Part shown: positions 17,088 to 25,123 of the stretch, piece after piece
How positions within the stretch are numbered: position 1 is the stretch's first letter
How the letters are laid out: the number at the start of each line of letters is the position of its first letter
Assembly: GCF_002355595.1 (NCBI RefSeq)
Contig: NZ_AP017422.1
Coordinates: 6,886,823-6,950,822, forward strand
Source of the DNA: Filimonas lacunae
GTDB taxonomy: Bacteria > Bacteroidota > Bacteroidia > Chitinophagales > Chitinophagaceae
Direction of reading: 5' to 3'
DNA length: 64,000 nucleotides
The notes under the pieces: generated by a model
Database searches by the model: none
The model's input: the letters and a program-made list of their open reading frames with translations, nothing else
What the model was told of the DNA's origin: nothing
Position numbers and translations under genes: made by a program

Positions 17088-17202
17088 CAAAGGGGTTGGG
17101 TCTGCTTACGTATTTGTGCTTCGCTTACTTGAAAGGGTAAGTAGGCTTGTCAGGGCCAGGGATACAAATTAACGTGGCAGGCTCCTACCCTTTTGTTTTT
17201 TT
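17088..17202 (+). ncRNA. Rod-shaped structured RNA, candidate 6S-like (6S-Flavo type)
   Basis: Hand folding gives one long interrupted rod. The basal stem is 17088-17100 with 17183-17195 (CAAAGGGGU..., one U-U mismatch). Next come CTGC 17102-17105 with GCAG 17177-17180, then ACG 17108-17110 with CGT 17173-17175, then AUUUGU 17112-17117 with 17164-17169. The apical hairpin is CUUACUU 17124-17130 with 17135-17141, closing a GAAA tetraloop at 17131-17134. A large asymmetric bulge (17142-17163) interrupts the 3' side. The base is followed by seven T, acting as a terminator on the plus strand. No ORF covers it. Rod plus central bubble resembles 6S RNA; the family assignment is inference. Confidence 0.55.
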
Positions 17203-17383
17203 AAGACTAACACTATCTCATTATAAAAAAATACATAGCTTGATCTTTCACTAGATCACAGGAAAAACAACATTTCCTATACAGACTATACCATAATTGA
17301 GTTGGAGTAGTTCTTACAACAATGAGAGCATAAAAGTGCCTTCCCGACTAAGTGAGATTAATCCCTGTAAAACTATATAGGAA

Positions 17384-17902
17384 TTATTGTGGCACTAAAT
17401 GCGGCCAATAACCAACAGAACACATGTTACGACGTACACTCTTTTTACGTTGCATACAACTAAATCTGCTACTTACGGAAGGAGTAATCCGTAATTGAAT
17501 ACAGAATGCAGGCTTCCTTTCAGCTTTCTTTTTAGAACGTACTTTTATCTTTTGTGGCTTCAACTCTTTACGTATCACTTCAGCAGCTTCCAGCAACAAC
17601 ACATGTGTTTCTGTCTCGCTTTTTCCTTCCTTTAACCATTGAATAGCCTTTCCAGCAAGCATTTGATAATGACACCGTTGACGATTTTCAGGCAAAGTAC
17701 GATGTACGGCAGAAGCTAAGGGAGAAGCAATGGCCAGCAAATCGGCATACTTACGGGTACCGGCAAACTCAGGAGCAGCTTTAACCCGCTTCCCGCACAA
17801 TGGATTATGTACACGGCCCAGTGTAACACCTTGTCGTTTATATACCTGCATCAACCCATACATACCGGGAGCTGGTGGATTATCACATACCCATTTTGCC
17901 AT
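17384..17902 (-). CDS. Hypothetical basic protein
   Basis: 172 residues, strongly basic (a long Lys/Arg run around 118-130: KPQKIKVRSKKKAERK). Residues 28-75 (TLGRVHNPLCGKRVKAAPEF then AGTRKYADLLAIASPLASAV) loosely resemble small Bacteroidota proteins of the 'SPAFARTRENNAEF' kind found singly near repeats and mobile regions. The C-terminal 40 residues are Arg/Ser-rich with three cysteines. Function unknown. It lies in a gene-poor accessory stretch, between a candidate RNA gene and a tandem repeat array. Confidence 0.55.
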   Translation of the reverse strand: MAKWVCDNPPAPGMYGLMQVYKRQGVTLGRVHNPLCGKRVKAAPEFAGTRKYADLLAIASPLASAVHRTLPENRQRCHYQMLAGKAIQWLKEGKSETETHVLLLEAAEVIRKELKPQKIKVRSKKKAERKPAFCIQLRITPSVSSRFSCMQRKKSVRRNMCSVGYWPHLVPQ

Positions 17903-18031
17903 AAAAGCTTTCTCGTTTTTACTAAGTTAGCGCCTTCTACATATAAGCCACCTTAAAAATCTGAACGCTTTAAAGGTGAACACAAGGTATACTAACGTTA
18001 TATGGAGTTGTAGCATACTTCCAGCCAGTAC

Positions 18032-18526
18032 GTGCAACTGCTGCGGAAGTTCTGGCATTTACAACAAGAACTTTTAGAAGACTCCCAAAAGTACTGGCAT
18101 CATTTCGGAGAGTACTTGAATAAGATGCCCTTACTCGCCAGACTTTCCGCAATGTTCCGGCATTTGCCGGAACAGTTTTCTGGACTAATCCCGGAGCTTG
18201 CCGAACACATTCACCAACTTACTGGGCAAATCCATGAACTCTTGCGGCAAATTCTCCAACCTTATGGCCATTTCAGAGAGCTCCCTGGAATGGTCAGGCA
18301 ACCTTCTGGGCACATCAGGGAACTCCTCATAGGGCTCAGGCAACCTTCTGGCTATTTCAGGGAGTTGCCTGGAATGCTCAGGGAACTCTCTGGACAAATC
18401 AGGGAGTTGCCTGAAAGGATGCCACAACCTTCTGGCCATTCCAGGGAGTTGTCTGGACAAATGCCACAACTCTCTGGGCATTTCCACCAACTCTCGGGCG
18501 AAAAAATAAAGTCATTATTCAGCTGA
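18032..18526 (+). CDS. Heptapeptide-repeat ORF (GTG start), coding status uncertain
   Basis: 164 codons translated from a 21-bp tandem array. The repeat frame gives heptads of the type (Q/E)(L/P)SG(H/Q)(F/I)R, for example QPSGHIR, QPSGYFR, ELPGMLR, ELSGQIR and QLSGHFH. The regular spacing of Gly and Pro argues against a standard coiled coil. There is no signal peptide or membrane span. The opposite strand is also open through most of the array (18490-18185), so an open frame alone is weak evidence. The end overlaps the end of the convergent hipA-like gene by 12 bases. Confidence 0.35.
   Translation: MQLLRKFWHLQQELLEDSQKYWHHFGEYLNKMPLLARLSAMFRHLPEQFSGLIPELAEHIHQLTGQIHELLRQILQPYGHFRELPGMVRQPSGHIRELLIGLRQPSGYFRELPGMLRELSGQIRELPERMPQPSGHSRELSGQMPQLSGHFHQLSGEKIKSLFS
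18110..18508. repeat. Array of 19 degenerate 21-bp tandem repeats
   Basis: Units of exactly 21 bases start at 18110 and every 21 bases to 18488; the last 16 (from 18173) are the most regular. A typical unit is CAACCTTCTGGCCATTTCAG plus G. Units beginning CAACC and GAGTT alternate between 18257 and 18382, giving a 42-bp superstructure. The phase is never lost over 399 bases. A perfect GTTCCGGC/GCCGGAAC hairpin lies at 18154-18173 inside the early units. Confidence 0.85.
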
Positions 18527-19540
18527 TTCACTTAGTAACAAACACCTCTGCCTATCTTTCAATATGTTTATATAGTTATACTTGGCATCTTCACTTAAAA
18601 AGCTACGATCTATTAAAGCAATTGCATCAGGCACTCCTTTGATAATCTTATCTACCACTTTTGTAGCTACCGCTGTGTTAATACCTATCATTTCTGCAAA
18701 AACGATAAAGGACGCACGCGTATAGGTTCCAAAAGTGGCATACGACTTTTCTTCATAATCACCCGGATATAAGCCATTGTGCAATGCCAGCTTACTATCA
18801 TCAATATGCAGAGCTGTACATAGCAGATCATAAGCAGGTGACAGTATAAAGTCCCCTTGTTCTGTTTCCATGAGAGAGAAGTTTTTCAAATGTGCGTCGC
18901 CGTTACCTATCAGGTAATTAAACACCACTATTCGAAAAAATTCCAGTAGCACAACCGGTGCAGCAGCTGCATATCGTTGTATTTGTTGAGCAATGTCGAT
19001 GTAGGCAGCATTATATTTAAATACATCCCCTTCTCTTTCTGGTGTTTTAGAGAGCAAAGCGGCAAAATCTTCCAGGCGATATTTTCCGCTCCCATCAGGC
19101 TTAAAATCAAAGCGGCGTGTGATATATGCCGGCTCGCCATCTTCAAAAAAAATAATGCCGCATGATGCTGTGTTAATACCATACACCTGCCTGGCAATTT
19201 GCATACTTACATGCTCATTAGCAGGTAAGTCACTTACCCTTTCCAGCCTTACAGTGGGTATGGGTTTTAAAATATGCGAACCTGCTCTATCGCCCAGTGA
19301 TAAGGTATTCTTGTTCAGTTGCAAATAGTATTTCTCCTGAACCCCACTAATACTTATCACTTTTCTTTTTTCATTATAGGAACGGGTTAGCTCATTGCTT
19401 TTGCCAGGCGACCCAAAAGGTAATATATGTGATACATTTTTAGTACGGCTGCCAAACAAAGCCAGTTGTCCGGCAGCGCTGTAAGTAGCGAAGCCTGGCT
19501 GAAGTGTACAGGAGCAATATTTAATTTCCGGTAGCGGCAT
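18515..19540 (-). CDS. HipA/HipT-like kinase toxin, lacking the N-terminal subdomain
   Basis: 341 residues forming the kinase body of HipA. The Gly-rich loop motif is SISGVQEK, with Ser63 and Ser65 at the place where HipA/HipT autophosphorylate. The catalytic loop is NGDAHLKN (Asp215, Asn220) and the metal-binding Asp238 is in AYDLL. It is shorter than E. coli HipA (440) because the first domain is encoded by the separate upstream gene, with which it overlaps by 20 bases. The order B, S, T matches the hipBST type, whose toxin phosphorylates an aminoacyl-tRNA synthetase. The target here is unknown. Confidence 0.9.
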   Translation of the reverse strand: MPLPEIKYCSCTLQPGFATYSAAGQLALFGSRTKNVSHILPFGSPGKSNELTRSYNEKRKVISISGVQEKYYLQLNKNTLSLGDRAGSHILKPIPTVRLERVSDLPANEHVSMQIARQVYGINTASCGIIFFEDGEPAYITRRFDFKPDGSGKYRLEDFAALLSKTPEREGDVFKYNAAYIDIAQQIQRYAAAAPVVLLEFFRIVVFNYLIGNGDAHLKNFSLMETEQGDFILSPAYDLLCTALHIDDSKLALHNGLYPGDYEEKSYATFGTYTRASFIVFAEMIGINTAVATKVVDKIIKGVPDAIALIDRSFLSEDAKYNYINILKDRQRCLLLSESAE

Positions 19541-19856
19541 TCAATTCCTTTATAGTTAACGGACCAATATTGTCATTACCGGCTGTAGCCAGTAACAAAC
19601 TAAAATAGTCGTCTTTGTCAATTTTCAATAACCTGTTTTGTATGTCTTTGTTGGAACCCTCACTAAGCATGTTCACAAATGCAGGAAATAGCACACTGCT
19701 TTCATAAGGCTCTTCCTGAAATGGAAGCGTAAGGCTAACAGGCTTATTTTCTTTATCATTCAAATAGCCCTTGTCATACACAAAACGGTAAACGCCTCGC
19801 TCTTTAGACAATATACCCGCTAATATGCCATTAAATAATACCTGTGCAGCTCTCAT
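19521..19856 (-). CDS. HipS-like protein (stand-alone HipA N-terminal subdomain)
   Basis: 111 residues matching the N-subdomain-1 of HipA: AAQVLFNGILAGILSKE and YRFVYDKGYL at the start, then PVSLTLPFQEEPYESSVLFP AFVNMLSEG in the middle (the pocket-lining segment). In hipBST systems this small protein is the antitoxin that docks on the kinase. Its start overlaps the hipB stop by 4 bases (ATGA), and its end overlaps the kinase start by 20 bases. Tight coupling implies co-translation in fixed ratio. Confidence 0.85.
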   Translation of the reverse strand: MRAAQVLFNGILAGILSKERGVYRFVYDKGYLNDKENKPVSLTLPFQEEPYESSVLFPAFVNMLSEGSNKDIQNRLLKIDKDDYFSLLLATAGNDNIGPLTIKELNAATGN

Positions 19857-20083
19857 GATTTATTGTTTTCAGATGCGCTTTTCAATTCCACTTTAAAAGT
19901 CAACCCTAATGGATGAATTAATTTATACAAAGTTTCCAGTGACGGATTACCCTTACCCTGCTCAACCAGTTGGATGGTACGGGTACTAATACCAGCAACA
20001 TCGGCTAAATCAGGCTGTAATAACCCTAACAACTCTCGTCTTTTACGAATTATGCTCCCTAATTCTTCTGCGTCATTACGCAT
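19853..20083 (-). CDS. HipB-like XRE-family antitoxin/repressor
   Basis: 76 residues with a Cro/C1 helix-turn-helix: LGSIIRKRRELLGLLQPDLA (8-27), DVAGISTRTIQLVEQGK and PSLETLYKL. A short C-terminal beta strand (GLTFKVELK) resembles the HipB dimer strand. It is the first gene of the three-gene hip operon. The promoter directly upstream is bracketed by two perfect 11-bp inverted half sites, the expected autoregulatory operator. Confidence 0.88.
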   Translation of the reverse strand: MRNDAEELGSIIRKRRELLGLLQPDLADVAGISTRTIQLVEQGKGNPSLETLYKLIHPLGLTFKVELKSASENNKS

Positions 20084-20087
20084 TATA

Positions 20088-20144
20088 CTTCGCTTTTGAT
20101 TATAAATTTACCTCAAAAAATGAAAATAAACAACAAAAGCGAAG
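20088..20144. promoter_or_regulatory. hip operon promoter with bracketing inverted repeat
   Basis: CTTCGCTTTTG (20088-20098) and its exact complement CAAAAGCGAAG (20134-20144) enclose 35 bases. Between them on the minus strand lie TTG (20133-20131), a 20-base spacer and TAAATTTA (20110-20103), a Bacteroidota-type promoter. One half site abuts the -33 element and the other sits at the expected transcription start, 4 bases before the hipB ATG. This fits repression by a dimer of HipB dimers. Confidence 0.7.
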
Positions 20145-20223
20145 CATGCTGCGCATTTAGGTGAAATTAGTACTGCCTGGAAATAATAAGTTTTCTAACA
20201 ATGGACAGTATAGAATATAAAGA

Positions 20224-20889
20224 CTATTTACTTCCCAATATCTGCAGATACTTCTCAACATACTCCTGCTTCTGCTTCGTTTTATACTGCATAATAAAGC
20301 GGGGATGTGGCACTGCTTTTATCTCCTCAAACCACTGATGCACAGCATTGAGCTTACGCAGGTACTTGACATTCTCGCCTTCGCCTATGCAAAAACCAAT
20401 ATCCCGCTTCATGCCCCATGATAACTGCAGGTTGATGCAGTCTACAGCAAAAGGTTCTATGCTGTTTTTGAGCGCGGGATCATCGTAGTAGTTAAGGTTC
20501 TTTCCGTGTTTTACAAATCCGAGTGGGCTGATAGAAGTGATATAAAAATCGTGATAGAAGGCTTTAGCGCCGCCGTAGGCGTTGATCATATCGTACATGA
20601 AAACAGAAGAGAGTTCCTGTTTTCTTTCAAAGTCGTTGGCTATACCGCAATCTCTTTCCAGGCGGATAGGATCTGTGAAAGGGATGCCAGTTACGCCACC
20701 GCCAAACCTTCCGGGGTTAATTCCGATAAGCATGTGCCGCGGCGTGTTGGTAGTGTAGAATTTTTTGTAAAAGGTGGAACAGGTTTGTTGTATGATTGGG
20801 TTCTTATGCACATCCAGCACACCTACTTCAGGTGGTAGCTGAAAAGGCAATTGTAAATGAAATAAGAAGTCAACAATCTGTTTATACAT
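20224..20889 (-). CDS. SMUG2-family uracil-DNA glycosylase-like protein
   Basis: A base-excision repair glycosylase of the UDG superfamily (formerly DUF4918). The signature GINPGRFGGGVTGIPFTDP carries the activating Asn and the base-binding loop, and VPHPRFI near the C-terminus is the second active-site motif. An ATG at 20889 is preferred to an upstream one at 20931. It overlaps the purU stop by 8 bases, typical of coupled genes, and the family sequence begins at this point (MYKQIVDF). Length 221. Confidence 0.85.
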   Translation of the reverse strand: MYKQIVDFLFHLQLPFQLPPEVGVLDVHKNPIIQQTCSTFYKKFYTTNTPRHMLIGINPGRFGGGVTGIPFTDPIRLERDCGIANDFERKQELSSVFMYDMINAYGGAKAFYHDFYITSISPLGFVKHGKNLNYYDDPALKNSIEPFAVDCINLQLSWGMKRDIGFCIGEGENVKYLRKLNAVHQWFEEIKAVPHPRFIMQYKTKQKQEYVEKYLQILGSK

Positions 20890-21712
20890 CAAACACAATG
20901 GTTTTGTTTTTAAACACCAGCACCTTATCATCCATTACCAGTTGCAGGGCTTTGGCCAATACGGCAGTTTCAATTTCCTTGCCTGCTTTTACCATGTCAG
21001 CTGCTGTGAGCGAGTGGTTAACCGGAATAATTTGCTGGGTGATAATTGGCCCCTCGTCCAGATCGTTGGTAACAAAATGCGCAGTAGCACCTATCAGTTT
21101 TACACCACGTTCATATGCCTGGCGATAAGGGTTAGCACCGATAAAAGCGGGTAAGAAAGAATGGTGAATGTTGATAATACGCATAGGATAACGCGCCACA
21201 AAATCGGGCGACAGTATGCGCATAAACTTAGCCAGTACCAGGTAATCGGCTTCGTACTGTTGTATAGTGTTTACCAGGAATTGTTCAAATATATCTTTGC
21301 TACCCTGCTCGTGCGATACCAGGTGAAAAGGCACATCAAAACGACGGCAAATATCCTGTAATGTGGTATGGTTACCAATTACACATTGCACCGTTGCCCC
21401 CAGGGTATTGAAGTGGTTACGCAGTAATATATCGCCCAGGCAATGATATTCTTTCGTAACCAGCACTACAATTTTTTTATTGGGTTGCAGGGTAATATGA
21501 ATAACGGCGTCATCTGGCAAAACCGCTTGTAGCTTGCTGTGTAAAGCTGCTTCATTGGCCGGCTGTTGTAAAACAAGCCGGGCAAAAAAACGGTTATTTT
21601 GCGTATCCACATGCTCGCGCATGGAAACGATATTTATCTTTTCCTCCGCCATAACACCGGATATGGCAGAAACCAGTCCTACCTGGTCTTTACATTGAAT
21701 AACAACAATCAT
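20882..21712 (-). CDS. purU: Formyltetrahydrofolate deformylase
   Basis: Hydrolyses 10-formyl-THF to THF and formate, balancing one-carbon units and supplying formate for purine synthesis. An N-terminal ACT domain (about 1-80) is followed by a formyltransferase fold. The catalytic region has NIHHSFLPAF, then IGATAHFVTNDLDEGPIITQ, with the expected Asn-His-Asp set. The length of 276 is usual. The downstream SMUG2-like gene overlaps its end. Confidence 0.95.
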   Translation of the reverse strand: MIVVIQCKDQVGLVSAISGVMAEEKINIVSMREHVDTQNNRFFARLVLQQPANEAALHSKLQAVLPDDAVIHITLQPNKKIVVLVTKEYHCLGDILLRNHFNTLGATVQCVIGNHTTLQDICRRFDVPFHLVSHEQGSKDIFEQFLVNTIQQYEADYLVLAKFMRILSPDFVARYPMRIINIHHSFLPAFIGANPYRQAYERGVKLIGATAHFVTNDLDEGPIITQQIIPVNHSLTAADMVKAGKEIETAVLAKALQLVMDDKVLVFKNKTIVFDV

Positions 21713-21757
21713 ATTTACAATCGAATAACTAACGTGAACATTTCATAGTGTTACATT

Positions 21758-24577
21758 CTAGTGCGCTTCCAGCCAGTTAAAGCCGGAGCCCAATTCGGCC
21801 ACTACAGGCACCTCGTTAGGCAGCAGCAATGCCTGCTGCATGTTTTCCAATATCAGGGGCTTTAACATGTCCAGTTCATCCTTATGCGCATCAAACACTA
21901 ATTCATCATGCACCTGTAAAATCATGCGGCTGCGTAGCTTTTCTTTTTCCATCACCGCCTGAATGCGAATCATGGCCATCTTCACCATGTCGGCAGCAGT
22001 GCCTTGTATAGGAGAGTTAATAGCATTTCGCTCGGCAAAGCCACGCACGGTAAAGTTAGAAGAGTTGATATCTCTTAACCAACGTTTGCGGCCCATTAAT
22101 GTTTGTACATACCCATGTTCTTTGGCAAAGTTGATCATGTCGTCCATGTACCTGGTAATGCCCGAAAATTCTTTCTTATAGTTGTCAATAATTTCTTTTG
22201 CTTCTGTGCGGCTGATGCCCAGGTTATCGGCAAGACCAAAAGCACCTTGTCCGTATATGATTCCAAAGTTTACACTCTTGGCTTTATAACGTTGTTCTTT
22301 TGTCACTTCTTCATCCGCAATGCCATACACTTTGGCAGCAGTAGCGGTGTGAATATCCCTGCCTTGTTTAAACGCTTCGCACATATTCGGGTCGCCACTG
22401 ATAGCTGCTATTACGCGTAATTCAATTTGTGAATAGTCAGCGCTGATAAGCGTATGATCACTATCGCGCGGAATAAATGCTTTTCTTATTTCGCGGCCCC
22501 TGTCTGTACGGATAGGAATGTTTTGCAGATTAGGATTGTTACTGCTTAAACGACCGGTTACTGCTACTGCCTGTGCGTAAGAAGTGTGCACACGACCGGT
22601 TTTGCTGTTGATCATTTCCGGCAAAGCATCTACGTATGTGCTTTTCAATTTGGTTAACTCACGGTAACCTAAAATATCATCCACTATAGGGTTATTAGCT
22701 GCCAGTTTTAACAGCACATCTTCACCCGTAGCATATTGGCCTGTTTTGGTTTTCTTCGCTTTAGGGTCCAGCTTTAACTTATCAAACAGCACTTCTCCTA
22801 ACTGACGGGGTGATGACAGGTTAAAACGTACACCAGCAGCGGTATATACATTCTCTTCAAACTGTTTGGCTTCTATTTCCAGTTGTTTGGAATATTCTTT
22901 TAAAAAGTCGGTATCTACTTTCACCCCTTCAAACTCCATGGCGGTAAGCACTTTTACCAGTGGGTTTTCCACTTCATAAAATACGCGCTCTACTTCTTTA
23001 GACTTTAATTGCGGGTGCAGGGCATGCTTTAATTGCAAAGTGATGTCTGCATCTTCCGCAGCATAGTCTGTTATTTTTTCAACAGGCACATCACGCATGT
23101 TACCTTGCTGCTTTCCTTTTTTACCAATCAGCTCTTCAATATGTACCGGCTCGTAACCGAGGTATTGCGCACTTAGCAGGTCCATGCTTCTGCGGCCTTC
23201 CGGTTCTACTACATAGTGCGCCAGCATGGTATCGTACAGGTTACCTTTCAGCTCCATGTTATACCATTTCAGCATCAGCAGGTCAAACTTCAGGTTCTGC
23301 CCAATCCAGGTAATAGAAGGTGCATCAAACAATGGTTTTACCAGCTGTAACACTGCCAACGTTTCTTCCCTGTTAGCAGGGCAAGGTATGTAATAAGCTT
23401 CCGCAGGTGTATAGGAAAAGCTCATGCCTACCAGCTCGGCCTCATTGGCATCCAGCCCGGTAGTTTCTGTATCAAAGCATACTTCTGTTTGTTCAATAGC
23501 TTTGTTTACAAAAGCCTGTATCTTCTCTGCCGTATCCAGTAAATGATAAGCGTGTGGGGTGTTGTTGATGTTCTTATCTGCATTGAATCCGCTGCCGGCA
23601 GCCACCAGGCTTTCTTCGTCTTTGGCAGTTCCTTTGGGTTCTACTGCATTACCAAATAAATCGGTTTGAACACCGGCAGGCGCTGTTTGAAACGCGTTAA
23701 AAGAATCACCTAAAATGCGCTTGCCTAGTGTTTTAAATTCCAGTTCGGTAAACGAATCAATCAACTCCTGGTTATTCCAGGCTTTCAGCATGTAATCTTC
23801 TTCGTGAAACTGCACAGGCACATTGGTAATAATGGTAGCCAGCTTTTTACTGATGATAGCACTTTCCCTGCCGTTTCTCACCTTCTCGCCCAGTGCACCT
23901 TTAATGCTATCGGCATTGGCCAGTACGTTTTCGAGGTTGTCAAACTCTTTCAGCAGCTTGGCAGCAGTTTTCTCTCCTACACCCGGAATACCCGGAATGT
24001 TATCTACAGCATCACCCATTAAACCCAGAATGTCTACCACTTGTTCTACCCTGGCAATGTCCCATTTTTCACACACCTTTTGGGCATCCAGGATCTCTTC
24101 CTTGCTGCCCATATACGGAGGTTTGTAAATAAATACATTGGGATGAATTAACAGCTGGCCATAATCTTTATCGGGAGTAACCATGTACACCTCGTAACCG
24201 GCATCTGCTGCCTGCCAGGCCAGTGTGCCAATTACGTCATCCGCTTCATAACCATCCAGCTCTACGCAGGGGATATTGAAGCCGCGGATAATGCGTTGAA
24301 TATCAGGAATAGAGGCCAGCAGGTCTTCCGGAGCTTCCTGTCTGTTGGCTTTGTAGTCGGTAAAATCGATATGCCTTTCTGTAGGGGCATGCGTATCAAA
24401 ACAAACCGCCAGGTGGGTTGGTTTTTCTTTATTGATGAGGTCAAATAACGTGTTCGTAAACCCAAACTGGGCATTGGTGTTCTTTCCTTTGGTGGTAATA
24501 CGCGGACTACGTATCAAGGCATAATAAGCGCGGTAAATGAGCGCCATGGCATCCAGCAAAAACAGTTTTTTACTCAT
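21758..24577 (-). CDS. polA: DNA polymerase I
   Basis: 939 residues with three complete domains. The 5' nuclease (about 1-290) contains GYEADDVIGTLA and the helix-hairpin-helix NIPGIPGVGEKTA. The 3'-5' exonuclease (about 345-545) has an intact DxE in CFDTETTGLD, so proofreading is probably retained. The polymerase (about 550-939) has SADYSQIELRVIA (motif A), KSVNFGIIYG (motif B) and QVHDELVFD (motif C). It functions in Okazaki fragment processing and repair. No fusion or truncation is seen. Confidence 0.97.
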   Translation of the reverse strand: MSKKLFLLDAMALIYRAYYALIRSPRITTKGKNTNAQFGFTNTLFDLINKEKPTHLAVCFDTHAPTERHIDFTDYKANRQEAPEDLLASIPDIQRIIRGFNIPCVELDGYEADDVIGTLAWQAADAGYEVYMVTPDKDYGQLLIHPNVFIYKPPYMGSKEEILDAQKVCEKWDIARVEQVVDILGLMGDAVDNIPGIPGVGEKTAAKLLKEFDNLENVLANADSIKGALGEKVRNGRESAIISKKLATIITNVPVQFHEEDYMLKAWNNQELIDSFTELEFKTLGKRILGDSFNAFQTAPAGVQTDLFGNAVEPKGTAKDEESLVAAGSGFNADKNINNTPHAYHLLDTAEKIQAFVNKAIEQTEVCFDTETTGLDANEAELVGMSFSYTPAEAYYIPCPANREETLAVLQLVKPLFDAPSITWIGQNLKFDLLMLKWYNMELKGNLYDTMLAHYVVEPEGRRSMDLLSAQYLGYEPVHIEELIGKKGKQQGNMRDVPVEKITDYAAEDADITLQLKHALHPQLKSKEVERVFYEVENPLVKVLTAMEFEGVKVDTDFLKEYSKQLEIEAKQFEENVYTAAGVRFNLSSPRQLGEVLFDKLKLDPKAKKTKTGQYATGEDVLLKLAANNPIVDDILGYRELTKLKSTYVDALPEMINSKTGRVHTSYAQAVAVTGRLSSNNPNLQNIPIRTDRGREIRKAFIPRDSDHTLISADYSQIELRVIAAISGDPNMCEAFKQGRDIHTATAAKVYGIADEEVTKEQRYKAKSVNFGIIYGQGAFGLADNLGISRTEAKEIIDNYKKEFSGITRYMDDMINFAKEHGYVQTLMGRKRWLRDINSSNFTVRGFAERNAINSPIQGTAADMVKMAMIRIQAVMEKEKLRSRMILQVHDELVFDAHKDELDMLKPLILENMQQALLLPNEVPVVAELGSGFNWLEAH

Positions 24578-24656
24578 GCAACGAAGGTAATATAGTTTGC
24601 CTTTGATATGCTATATTACCCTTGCTACATAAACCGCTTCACACGACAGTGTGATT

Positions 24657-24917
24657 TTACTTCTCGTTAAAAGGAGCTAGACGCGTAAACTCGGCACCGT
24701 TAAAAATACGGGCCAGGCTCATGTTTTGCGACTTTTTCCAATCTTCAATATTGGACTCTAATACCACACGCCAAAAGTTTTTAGCCTTTAAGTCGTTAAA
24801 GTCAGCCACATCAAGGAACAGACCCACAACATTATTACGGGTTTTAAAACTGATGCGGACAGGCTTTTTAGAGATATGCTCCGGAGAAATGAACTTTTCA
24901 ATTTGTTCTGTTGTCAT
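24657..24917 (-). CDS. Small conserved-looking hypothetical protein
   Basis: 86 residues. The order MTTEQIEKFISPEHI, then KPVRISFKTRNNVVGLFLD, then KNFWRVV, suggests a small beta-barrel of Sm-like or RNA/ssDNA-binding appearance, but I cannot assign a family. There is no signal peptide or membrane segment. It sits between polA and a membrane protein on the same strand, 79 bases upstream of polA, and could share its transcript. Confidence 0.6.
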   Translation of the reverse strand: MTTEQIEKFISPEHISKKPVRISFKTRNNVVGLFLDVADFNDLKAKNFWRVVLESNIEDWKKSQNMSLARIFNGAEFTRLAPFNEK

Positions 24918-25123
24918 AGCACCTATTGGTTTAAATATTATAAAACCATCCTGGATAACCTCAAGACAGTAAATAAGTTACCTAATAAGAATGCAGGCAT
25001 GGAGAAAAGAAGACTACAGTGTACAGAGCTGAGGTGTAACAGAATATATCTTGATTACTGAATGCTGTTGCAAAAAAATCTGTGCAAAAGTACGCTTTTT
25101 TGGTTGAATTTCCCTAAACAAAC

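Noticed and set aside
17970-18152. 60-codon minus-strand ORF before the array
   Set aside because: No family resemblance, and its frame runs into the repeat array; kept out.
18185-18490. Minus-strand heptad ORF through the 21-bp array
   Set aside because: Any 21-bp array without stop codons in one unit stays open in several frames. Reported as part of the repeat finding, not as a gene.
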